Shown piece after piece: positions 1 to 6,264 of a DNA stretch of 12,386 nucleotides. Position numbers and translations under genes: made by a program. Origin of the DNA: Natronomonas sp. GTDB taxonomy: Archaea > Halobacteriota > Halobacteria > Halobacteriales > Haloarculaceae. Position 1 is the stretch's first letter; every line of letters starts with the position of its first letter. The notes beneath the pieces were generated by a model, which did not search any database, was not told the DNA's origin, and saw nothing but the letters and a program-made list of their open reading frames with translations. The stretch spans positions 1-12,386 of the forward strand of contig SLIW01000440.1 of NCBI GenBank assembly GCA_007135435.1. The letters are read 5' to 3'.

Positions 1-36
1 CAGTTCGTCCCTCAGTCCGTCCCACAGTTCGTCCCT
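1..36. repeat. Three 12-bp tandem units after the TFB gene
   Basis: Units cagttcgtccct, cagtccgtccca and cagttcgtccct lie end to end. The first and third are identical and the middle one differs at two positions. They sit immediately beyond the TFB stop codon. The array may continue left of the window. No function is evident. Confidence 0.6.
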
Positions 37-44
37 CGATGGAC

Positions 45-1061
45 CTACTCGGCGCCAGCGGCGTCCAGGAGCTCGGTGTACCGATTCCGGATGGTCACGG
101 TGCTGACGTCCGCCGCCTCGGCGATGGCGTCCTGCGTCGGGGCGTCACCGGTGAGCTGCCCGGCGGCGTAGATGGCTGCCGCGGCGAGCCCGATCGGGCT
201 CTTGCCGTTGAATACGGCGGTGCCCGACGACTCCCGGAGGAGCTCCCGTGCCCGGTAGCGGGTCTCGTCGCCGACGTCGAGTCCGTCGAGGATCCGCTCG
301 ATGAAGTCGAGGGGGTCCGCGGGCTCGACGGCCAGGCCCAGCTCCCGATTGATGTACCGGTAGGTGCGCTTGAACTCCATCTCGTCGACGCGGCTCACCG
401 CGGCGACCTCGTCGATGCTGCGCGGGCGGTGCAGCTGTCGGGCGGCGGCGTAGATCGAGGCGGTCGCGACCCCCTCGATGGACCGGCCGGGGAGGAGGTC
501 CTCCTCGAGGGCGCGCCGGTAGATCACCGAGGCGGTCTCCCGGACGTCGTCCGGGAGGCCCAGCGCGCTCCCCATGCGCTCGATCTCGCCGAGCGCCTGC
601 TTGAGGTTCCGCTCGCTGTGGTCGCGGGTCCGGAACCGCTCGTCCCAGGTTCGCAGCCGGTGCATCTTCCGGCGCTGCCGGGAGTTGAGGGCGTTCCCGT
701 AGGCGTCGGTGTTCCGCCAGTCGATCACGCTCGAGAGCCCCTCGTCGTGGAGCAGCTTCGTCGTCGGCGCGCCGACTCGGCTCTTACGGTCCTTCTCCGC
801 GGCGTCGAACGCGCGCCACTCGGGGCCGCGGTCGACTGCCTCCTCGTCGACGACCAGCCCGCAACTGACACAGACCCGTTCCGCGTGGGCGGCGTCCTCC
901 TGGATGCGGCCGTCACACTCGGGACAGGTCGTCGCCCGGGACGTGGTCGCCGCCGTCTCGGTCGCCGCCGTCTCGGTCGCTGCCGTCTCGGTCGCTGCCG
1001 TCTCGGTCGATTTCGTTCCCGCGAGCTCGGTACTGTACTCTCGGATGGTGGTTTCAGTCAT
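45..1061 (-). CDS. tfb: Transcription initiation factor IIB (TFB)
   Basis: Archaeal general transcription factor that binds TBP and the BRE at promoters and recruits RNA polymerase. The 338-residue protein has an N-terminal zinc ribbon with Cys46, Cys49, Cys64 and Cys67 (CPEC and CVSCG), then the B-reader motif GPEWR at 79-83. Two cyclin-fold repeats follow, at roughly 147-235 and 240-335, the second ending in a helix-turn-helix (STVTIRNRYTEL). Haloarchaea usually carry several TFB paralogues; which one this is cannot be told here. The oddity is residues 19-38, TETAA repeated four times, a low-complexity stretch before the zinc ribbon that is not part of the TFB fold. The ATG start fits the full domain layout. 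A TATA-like box lies about 65-75 nt upstream. The family assignment is certain. Confidence 0.97.
   Translation of the reverse strand: MTETTIREYSTELAGTKSTETAATETAATETAATETAATTSRATTCPECDGRIQEDAAHAERVCVSCGLVVDEEAVDRGPEWRAFDAAEKDRKSRVGAPTTKLLHDEGLSSVIDWRNTDAYGNALNSRQRRKMHRLRTWDERFRTRDHSERNLKQALGEIERMGSALGLPDDVRETASVIYRRALEEDLLPGRSIEGVATASIYAAARQLHRPRSIDEVAAVSRVDEMEFKRTYRYINRELGLAVEPADPLDFIERILDGLDVGDETRYRARELLRESSGTAVFNGKSPIGLAAAAIYAAGQLTGDAPTQDAIAEAADVSTVTIRNRYTELLDAAGAE
946..1005. repeat. Four 15-bp tandem repeats inside the TFB gene
   Basis: Four direct 15-bp units read gtcgccgccgtctcg twice and gtcgctgccgtctcg twice. They encode TETAA x4 near the TFB N-terminus. The period is a multiple of three, so unit gain or loss would keep the reading frame. 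Confidence 0.9.
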
Positions 1062-1125
1062 TGGAATACGTCGATCGGGCGCGGTCGGCCGTCACCCGAA
1101 TACTAACCTGAGATAAAGGCTACTA

Positions 1126-1140
1126 CTATATAAATCTTTC
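1126..1140 (-). promoter_or_regulatory. Candidate BRE/TATA promoter of tfb
   Basis: Read on the minus strand, a purine-rich GAAAG (BRE-like) is followed directly by ATTTATATAG (TATA-like). Initiation about 26 nt downstream would leave a leader of roughly 45 nt before the TFB ATG. The tract is the most AT-rich part of the tfb/usp intergenic region. Assigned by motif and position only. Confidence 0.5.
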
Positions 1141-1353
1141 TCAACTCGTGGCCGCACCAGCGTGTCGATCGATGCTGTGCGCCCCGACGAAGACCGGCCG
1201 ACTCTCCGAACCGAACCCCGCGTAGCGATGATCGCCCGACGCCGGTTCTCCCCGATTGGGAACGACGACACCGTTTATCTCCGGAGCGACCGAACCTCCA
1301 CCATCGTCCACCGGTGGGGTAGATCGGCCAGCCCACGGGAGGAGACCACCACG

Positions 1354-2226
1354 ATGACCACGAACATCCTCGTTCCGATCGATGGATCGGCGCACTCCTA
1401 CGGCGGCGTGGTGTACGCCGCCAGGTCGTTCCCGAGCGCCACGATCACCGCACTGTACGTCGTCGACGTCGAGCGTGACTGGTACCAGGGGCCGGGGATG
1501 CCTGGACCATGGGAGGAGGTGGCACGAGAGACCGCGGAGGGGTACCACGAGCGGGCGATCGAGTGGGCGCGTCAGTACGACACGGATATCGAGACCGAGA
1601 CGGTGTTCGGGGTACCGCACAGGCAGATCCTCGAACACGTCGTCGACCACGATATCGACCACGTAGTCATGGGGAGCCACGGTCGGTCGCCCATCACCCG
1701 TCCGTTCGTCGGGCACGTCGCGGAGGCGGTCGCCCGCCGCGCCCCCGTTTCCGTGACGATCGTGCCCGAAACGGTGGCCGACGTCGAGAGCTGGGACCTC
1801 CCTGGCCGGATCCTGGTGGCGGTCGACGGCTCCGATCGGGCCTCGATGGCCCTCGAGTACGCGCTCTCGCGGTTCCCGGGGGCGTCGATCACGATCGTCC
1901 ACGCCATCGACCTCGGCGTCGACTACGACCACGAGGACCTCGAAGGGACGTACGTCGAAGAACTGCTGGGGACCCTGCGGGAGCGTGCCGACGAGCTGCT
2001 GGCTGCGGCCGCGGAGCATGCGGCCGACCACGACGGCGACGTCCAGACCGCGGCGGTCCACGGCACGCCGGCACCGTCCATCGTGTCGTACGGGACCGAG
2101 AACGGGTTCGACCAGATCGTTATGGGGAGCCACGGCAGATCGGGACTCGGGCGGGTGCTCCTGGGGAGCGTCGCCGAGGCCGTCGCCCAGCGATCACCGA
2201 TCCCGGTGACCATCGTCCGCGAGTGA
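1354..2226 (+). CDS. Tandem-domain universal stress protein (UspA family)
   Basis: A 290-residue cytoplasmic protein made of two UspA domains (about 1-140 and 150-290), each opening with the usual strand: ILVPIDGS at 5-12 and ILVAVDGS at 153-160. The family binds ATP or other nucleotides and is linked to stress survival. The second domain has an intact nucleotide signature G-x2-G-x9-G-S (Gly258, Gly261, Gly271, Ser272). In the first domain the glycines are kept (107, 110, 120) but the final Ser/Thr is His121, so that site may bind poorly. The ATG at 1354 is preferred over upstream in-frame starts because a GGAGG ribosome-binding site lies about 10 nt before it and the Usp fold begins right after it. 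A weak TATA-like tttatc at 1274-1279 could drive it. It stands alone, divergent from tfb. Confidence 0.95.
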   Translation: MTTNILVPIDGSAHSYGGVVYAARSFPSATITALYVVDVERDWYQGPGMPGPWEEVARETAEGYHERAIEWARQYDTDIETETVFGVPHRQILEHVVDHDIDHVVMGSHGRSPITRPFVGHVAEAVARRAPVSVTIVPETVADVESWDLPGRILVAVDGSDRASMALEYALSRFPGASITIVHAIDLGVDYDHEDLEGTYVEELLGTLRERADELLAAAAEHAADHDGDVQTAAVHGTPAPSIVSYGTENGFDQIVMGSHGRSGLGRVLLGSVAEAVAQRSPIPVTIVRE

Positions 2227-2244
2227 CCGCTTCCCCCTCTCCGT

Positions 2245-2270
2245 GCCGGGCCCCACCGACGCGGCCCGGC
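2245..2270 (+). terminator. GC-rich hairpin after the stress-protein gene
   Basis: Perfect 8-bp arms gccgggcc and ggcccggc enclose a 10-nt loop, starting 19 nt past the stop codon. The right arm merges into a (cggcc)x4 run at 2262-2281. There is no long T tract, so termination activity is inferred from position and stability. Confidence 0.45.
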
Positions 2271-2377
2271 CCGGCCCGGCCCCTCCCGACTGCATAGCCC
2301 GCTCCCACCAGATTTGCGGCACCTCCGGCGTCCACTTTCCCGAGTCGTCCCTGTCCGCTGGTGGGGGGCAGCGGGGG

Positions 2378-2384
2378 TATATTA
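2378..2384 (+). promoter_or_regulatory. TATA box of deoC
   Basis: The sequence tatatta stands in GC-rich surroundings 28-34 nt before the deoC ATG. Initiation about 26 nt downstream would fall within a few bases of the ATG, giving the leaderless transcript common in haloarchaea. Confidence 0.6.
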
Positions 2385-2411
2385 ACGGGCGTCGGCCACG
2401 TCAAGGGCGAC

Positions 2412-3083
2412 ATGACCTTCACGGACGTCCTCGAGGACGACCCAGATGCGATCGCCTCGGTCATCGAGCACACTAACGTCGACCCGACGGCCACGGAGGA
2501 GGAGATCAGGACCCTCTGTCGGGAGGTGCTCGACTACGGCTTCCACGCGGCCGTCGTGGTTCCGTATCACGCACCCCTCGCGGCCGACCTCCTCGACGGC
2601 CGGGCGAACGTCGTCGCCGTCGTCGGCTTTCCCTACGGCGTCCAGAACACGGAGGCGAAGCTGGCCGAGGCCCGGGCGCTCCTCGACCACGCCGACGAGC
2701 TCGACATGGTCATGAACCGGACGGCGTTCGCGAACGGCGACGACGACCTCGTCGTCCGTGACGTTCGGGCGGTGAAGGAGGCCATCGACGACCGGACGCT
2801 GAAGTGCATCATCGAGTCACCCGACCTCACCCAGGCGGAGATCCGTCGAGCCGCCGAGCTGGTGGCCCAGGGTGGCGCCGACTTCGTCAAGACCGCCGTG
2901 GGATACGACGGGCCGACGGACGCCTCCCACATCGAGGTGATGCGGGACGCCGTCGGTCCCGACGTCGGGCTGAAGGCGTCCGGCGGGATCCGGACGTTCG
3001 ACGAGGCCCGCGAGATGGTGGCCGCCGGGGCGTCACGGATCGGGGCCTCTGCCTCGGTCGAGATCTACGAGTCGATCCCCTAG
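2412..3083 (+). CDS. deoC: Deoxyribose-phosphate aldolase
   Basis: Class I aldolase that reversibly cleaves 2-deoxyribose 5-phosphate to acetaldehyde and glyceraldehyde 3-phosphate in deoxynucleoside catabolism; cytoplasmic. The 223-residue length is typical of the short bacterial/archaeal form. Catalytic residues are all visible: Asp98 in ELDMVMN, the Schiff-base Lys160 in DFVKTAVGY, and the second active-site Lys188 in GLKASGGIRT. The N-terminal IEHTNVDPTATEEEI matches the family's I-DHT-L-P-AT-EEI opening. The ATG at 2412 is chosen over a GTG at 2361 because the TATA-like box at 2378-2384 lies between them and would give a leaderless message; the extra N-terminal residues would also be unlike the family. 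No pentose or nucleoside genes lie next to it. Nothing looks damaged. Confidence 0.96.
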   Translation: MTFTDVLEDDPDAIASVIEHTNVDPTATEEEIRTLCREVLDYGFHAAVVVPYHAPLAADLLDGRANVVAVVGFPYGVQNTEAKLAEARALLDHADELDMVMNRTAFANGDDDLVVRDVRAVKEAIDDRTLKCIIESPDLTQAEIRRAAELVAQGGADFVKTAVGYDGPTDASHIEVMRDAVGPDVGLKASGGIRTFDEAREMVAAGASRIGASASVEIYESIP

Positions 3084-3197
3084 GGACCGCGGACGTCCTG
3101 CTCGCGGGATGGTTCCGACTGCAATACGCATCGTGACAACTAATCGAACGACCTGTCCTCCTTTCTCGGGGGACCGAGGCCTGCTGAGTCTCTCGTC

Positions 3198-3218
3198 AAA
3201 TACTTCAGATAAGTATTT
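3198..3218. repeat. Perfect AT-rich inverted repeat
   Basis: Arms aaatactt and aagtattt match perfectly around a 5-nt centre (cagat). It lies 115 bp after deoC, far from any start codon. It could be a protein-binding site, an RNA hairpin, or a remnant of a mobile-element end. Function not assigned. Confidence 0.6.
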
Positions 3219-3715
3219 TGAGTTGATTTGTGCCGGGGACGTACACGGCAAGCATTTTCGGACGTCCTCCAGTTCGGGGTCGTTAATGGTGGTTCACTCC
3301 GGACGCGAGAAGGTATGGCGGCGACGGTATTGTAAATTTCTAGTAAAATATTTCACAGGGTGAAAGCCCTGCTGGAGAAACGCTCTGGTAAACTGGCGGG
3401 GATCACTGATTGAACACCTCTCTATGGAAAAGATGATCGAGGAGCCGTAACTCGGCGTTTTCTACCTCGTATCTGTCTACAGAATTCAACTATCTCGTCG
3501 ATTTGTCCAGTCGTTGGGCATATCGAATCAATTCATGGATAAATTGTCAGTGACACATTCGTTAACAGGACTCCTCATTTCGACCACGATTTCCGCCCAT
3601 GAATCACCGAGGATCGGCAACGACGCACCTCAGCACCTTCGAGATACAATGTGCGTATTCACCGTTTCGGAAGACGCCAATCACCGGGGAATCTCGTGGA
3701 GTCGTGTCCCCTCAG

Positions 3716-3820
3716 ACGGACGGTTGTAATTCGTTCCAGGTGTCGGAACGGGATTCCTGAACTGAACACTTGTAACCCGTGGACTGTCTCGCGGTCCCGA
3801 AAGTAGTTACAACCGTCCGT
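3716..3820. repeat. 105-bp segment bounded by 14-bp inverted repeats
   Basis: Left end acggacggttgtaa (3716-3729) and right end ttacaaccgtccgt (3807-3820) are exact reverse complements. Inside lies a smaller inverted repeat, cgttcc/ggaacg (3732-3737 and 3745-3750). The layout resembles a miniature inverted-repeat element, but no target-site duplication is visible in the flanks (ctcag on the left, atcac on the right). It could also be a structured transcript. Confidence 0.55.
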
Positions 3821-4021
3821 ATCACTGTTTCTCTGTATATCACCGATCGTGTTTCCTCACGGTTGCTCGAGAGGAATAGCACAGAGAGCGATCGATATCG
3901 TGAAAAAGACCTGGCCCACGTAGTGTGGTCGAAGCCGTCCGTTCCACGGGGCGAGAGCGTATCTACCCGTGAGAAAATCTCGGCGAATAACTACAACCGC
4001 CGTGCCGTCGAACGCTCGGGC

Positions 4022-4630
4022 ATGTCTGAGACAGACAGACAGGCGATGAATCGAGGTATCGACTTAGAACAGCTCCAAACATTCATGGCACACGCATCAG
4101 CGCATCCCGAGGCGATCGAGTTCGAACTCGGTGCCAGAAGTATCGACGAGGGGCGACCCGCCCACGCGACGACCGAGGTGGGATCCTACACGTTCGGTGG
4201 GAAGGAGATCGGCCGCGAAGACCGTGACTTCAGGATGGAGATGGGACTGTGGAGAGAACTCGAGGAGGCGGTCGGCTTCGCGGATCCGGCGGACAGGATG
4301 GAACCACTCGAGGCCGCGCTGGCCGCGTTGACTGGATGTCTCAACGCCACGGTCGGCCTACACGCCGTCGCATCGGGAATCGAAATCGAAGACATCCAGA
4401 CAACCGTGAGTACCACGTTCGATCCGTCCGTCTCCTTCGGCCTGGAAGACCTCGATGAGGGAGCGTCCATGTTCCAGGATTTCCGGGCCGACGTCGAGGT
4501 CGTCGCGAAGAATCTCGACGATGACGGCCGTGAACGGCTCCAGGGAATGGTCCCGCTGTCAGCGACGCTGAACCTGCTGTCACGGGCGTGGAACATCGAA
4601 TCGGCCGTCAGTGTGAAAGAACTCGACTAG
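4022..4630 (+). CDS. OsmC-like protein lacking the second redox cysteine
   Basis: A 202-residue cytoplasmic protein of the OsmC/Ohr superfamily, whose classical members reduce organic hydroperoxides with a cysteine pair. The central helix carries the family's first cysteine in TGCLNATVGLHAVASGIEIE (Cys106). The second cysteine normally sits in a C-P-x-S motif; here the matching stretch is GMVPLSATL at 175-183, with Val177 in its place. No other Cys exists in the protein, so a normal Ohr disulfide cycle is unlikely. Like other OsmC-like proteins of unclear function, it may bind or process a different ligand. The ATG at 4022 is chosen because the 81 in-frame codons upstream are not protein-like. 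It probably forms an operon with the SnoaL-like gene 28 nt downstream. No clear ribosome-binding site is seen; a weak AT-rich box at about 3984-3992 suggests a short leader. Confidence 0.82.
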   Translation: MSETDRQAMNRGIDLEQLQTFMAHASAHPEAIEFELGARSIDEGRPAHATTEVGSYTFGGKEIGREDRDFRMEMGLWRELEEAVGFADPADRMEPLEAALAALTGCLNATVGLHAVASGIEIEDIQTTVSTTFDPSVSFGLEDLDEGASMFQDFRADVEVVAKNLDDDGRERLQGMVPLSATLNLLSRAWNIESAVSVKELD

Positions 4631-4658
4631 ACCAGAGATACCTCAGGAAAATATCCAA

Positions 4659-5096
4659 ATGACAGCTACAACCGAGGAAAACAAGGCGGTCGTTCGACGG
4701 CTATACGACGAGATCGACGAGCATAACAGCGACGTATTCGACGAACTGTTCGCCGAGGAGTGTACTACAGGGATCTTCCGTTCAGGTTCCGAGGAAGCCA
4801 TCGATGGTCCCGAGGGGATGAAGAACCTGATGGCGGAGTATCTGGCGGCGTTCCCCGATCTCACGGGTAAATCAATGGAATTGATCGCCGAGGGTGATCG
4901 CGTCGCGGTATTTCGCGAGGAAGGAGGCACCCACGAGGGCGACTTCAGGGGCGTTGCCCCGACAGGTGCTGACATCACGTTCGAATCGTCTGGCTATTAC
5001 GTCATCGAGGACGGCGAAATCGTCCATGCTCACTTGCGCGGGAACATGCTGAACTTGTACGAGCAGATGGGCGTCGATATCCCCGTTCCGCGGTAG
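4659..5096 (+). CDS. SnoaL-like (NTF2-fold) polyketide cyclase/ester cyclase family protein
   Basis: A 145-residue stand-alone NTF2-fold protein. Typical SnoaL-like features are the N-terminal helix NKAVVRRLYDEI, GPEGMKNLMAEYLAAFPDLT at 50-69, EGDRVAVF at 78-85, GTHEGDFRGVAPTGADITF at 90-108, and a terminal strand IEDGEIVHAH. Members act as aldol cyclases in aromatic polyketide routes or as small hydrolases and isomerases, and many have no known substrate. The usual family ending with a Glu-Trp pair is replaced by HAHLRGNMLNLYEQMG. The gene starts 28 nt after the OsmC-like stop and is probably cotranscribed. A second SnoaL-like domain occurs nearby as the N-terminus of the FAD oxidase at 6265-8061, which suggests related chemistry. 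The family is clear; the substrate is unknown. Confidence 0.85.
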   Translation: MTATTEENKAVVRRLYDEIDEHNSDVFDELFAEECTTGIFRSGSEEAIDGPEGMKNLMAEYLAAFPDLTGKSMELIAEGDRVAVFREEGGTHEGDFRGVAPTGADITFESSGYYVIEDGEIVHAHLRGNMLNLYEQMGVDIPVPR

Positions 5097-5239
5097 GCAA
5101 TCCAGCGAGGGGTCGTCAGTCGGCGATGGGGTACCGATATCACTCCGTCGTTGGTTTCGAACCTCAGTATTGCTGTATAGAGCCATTGTCGGCCCCGAAA
5201 AGGAGGGTATCAGCGTGCGATGGTACCTGTCAATAGCGG

Positions 5240-5260
5240 GTATCTCACCTCTTGAGACAG
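5240..5260. promoter_or_regulatory. Candidate operator upstream of the winged-helix regulator
   Basis: An inverted repeat tctca-N5-tgaga (core 5243-5257, flanked by gta and cag) lies 31 nt before the regulator ATG and just upstream of a weak TATA-like gagttatc (5260-5267). It matches 17 of 21 positions with a second inverted repeat at 8198-8218. Palindrome, promoter position and recurrence suggest a binding site of the adjacent regulator. Confidence 0.5.
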
Positions 5261-5290
5261 AGTTATCGTCAATGGGTACGAACCGTGTGC

Positions 5291-6121
5291 ATGACTACCA
5301 CATCCCAGGCCGATGACCTCGACGTCCTGATCGACCTGATGCGGCGGTCGCCACTCCTCGAGGAACTCCAGGAGGAGGAATACGATCGGCGGGATCTACA
5401 GGACCGGTTAGCGATATCGAGAGCGACCAGCCACCGGCATACGAAGCTGCTCAGCGAGTTGGGCGCGATCGAGCGGGTGGACGGGCAGTTCAGGCTCACG
5501 GAGTCTGGCACACTGCTCGCTGACGCGTGCGTCAGATTCAAACGGGAGGCAAATACTGCGCTCCAGTTGGCCCCAGTCCTCGAGGCGGTCAGGGATGCCC
5601 CGATTCCGATCGACAACGAGGCGTTCGCCGACGCGACGGTGACGGACGCGAAACGCGGCGATCCGCACACTCCGCTGGTCCGCTTCCTCGCGCTGGTTCG
5701 GAAGACGGAGACGCTCCACGCGCTCGATCTCGACGTCATCGGCCCGGTCCGTCTGGACGAGATCAAGGAACGCATCGTCGACGGAATGGAGACGGAACTC
5801 ATCGGGCTCCCGGAGGTCGCAAGGGACGTCATCGAGAACTACCCGGAGAACTGCATCGAGGCGTGCGCAAGCGGGTACCTCACGGTCAAGCTGGTCGACG
5901 AGCTCCCGTTTGCACTCACCATTTTGGACGACCGGGTCGGCATCGGGGTCTGCGAGCCCGGTACCCGGGTCCTCCGCGTGTTCGTCGACACCGACGCGGC
6001 CGCGGTTCGTGAGTGGGCGTGGGAGGTCTACGAGGCGTACGACACGGAGGCGATCGAGATGGAGGGATTCGGGCCTGGAGGCCTCCGGCGGGTCATGGAG
6101 ACGCCAGCCTTCTCGAGTTGA
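5291..6121 (+). CDS. Winged-helix transcriptional regulator, haloarchaeal FilR1-like type
   Basis: A 276-residue predicted DNA-binding protein. Residues about 10-78 form a winged helix, with the recognition-helix region AISRATSHRHTKLLSELGAI at 41-60 and the wing VDGQFRLTESG at 63-73. The remaining 200 residues resemble the C-terminal sensor domain of haloarchaeal regulators related to the archaeal FilR1/DUF1724 family; the ligand is unknown. The ATG at 5291 is preferred over an upstream in-frame start at 5252, because 5252 would place the operator-like repeat and TATA-like box inside the gene and add 13 unrelated residues. It is convergent with the FAD oxidase gene. The palindrome upstream of it recurs upstream of that oxidase, which suggests autoregulation plus control of the oxidase. 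Winged helix certain; subfamily moderately sure. Confidence 0.85.
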   Translation: MTTTSQADDLDVLIDLMRRSPLLEELQEEEYDRRDLQDRLAISRATSHRHTKLLSELGAIERVDGQFRLTESGTLLADACVRFKREANTALQLAPVLEAVRDAPIPIDNEAFADATVTDAKRGDPHTPLVRFLALVRKTETLHALDLDVIGPVRLDEIKERIVDGMETELIGLPEVARDVIENYPENCIEACASGYLTVKLVDELPFALTILDDRVGIGVCEPGTRVLRVFVDTDAAAVREWAWEVYEAYDTEAIEMEGFGPGGLRRVMETPAFSS

Positions 6122-6195
6122 TCGTCCCGCACGGTGCCGAGCGACGTCACGCACCAGACCGGACTCCGCTCGAGAACGGCTGTTCAACGGTGTAG

Positions 6196-6222
6196 CTCGT
6201 CAGGAACGCCGATCCTCACGAG
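6196..6222. terminator. Hairpin between convergent genes
   Basis: Arms ctcgtcagga and tcctcacgag pair at 9 of 10 positions around a 7-nt loop. It lies between the regulator stop (6121) and the oxidase stop (6265), where a bidirectional terminator would be expected. No T tract follows on either strand, so activity is inferred from position. Confidence 0.4.
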
Positions 6223-6264
6223 AGGGTAGTCCACTTCGGAACCGTGCCTGTGGGGCGGACGTAC

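Larger units (their letters stand above)
3084..4021. other. Gene-poor, AT-richer intergenic stretch
   Basis: About 940 bp with no convincing gene on either strand. Short open frames here have no recognisable motif and atypical composition. Base composition is clearly more AT-rich than the tfb-usp-deoC side. It contains a perfect 8-bp inverted repeat (3198-3218), a compact caggg/ccctg inverted repeat around 3356-3371, and a 14-bp inverted repeat spanning 3716-3820. The last part should hold the promoter of the OsmC-like gene. It may mark the edge of an acquired block or an eroded mobile element, but no transposase is recognisable. Confidence 0.5.

Noticed and set aside
39..1106. Long plus-strand open frame opposite tfb
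   Set aside because: It is an antisense shadow of the TFB gene in GC-rich sequence. The minus-strand reading has a full set of TFB motifs.
1141..2133. Minus-strand open frame opposite the universal stress protein gene
   Set aside because: Low-complexity Arg/Asp/Val-rich translation without motifs; the plus-strand Usp domains are unambiguous.
3340..3400. Possible insertion-sequence end with caggg/ccctg hairpin
   Set aside because: No transposase, no matching second end and no target duplication were found, so no insertion sequence is called.
3403..3486. Short minus-strand open stretch reading YEVENAELRLLDHLF, possibly a relic of a protein
   Set aside because: Only about 27 codons between stops, with no family I can recognise. 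It could be coincidence.
3514..3729. 71-codon plus-strand frame in the gene-poor stretch
   Set aside because: Atypical composition, non-ATG start, no motif, and it ends inside the inverted-repeat element.
3779..4021. N-terminal extension of the OsmC-like gene by 81 codons
   Set aside because: The frame is open by chance. The extension lacks the acidic composition of the genome's proteins, covers the 14-bp repeat, and does not resemble OsmC N-termini.
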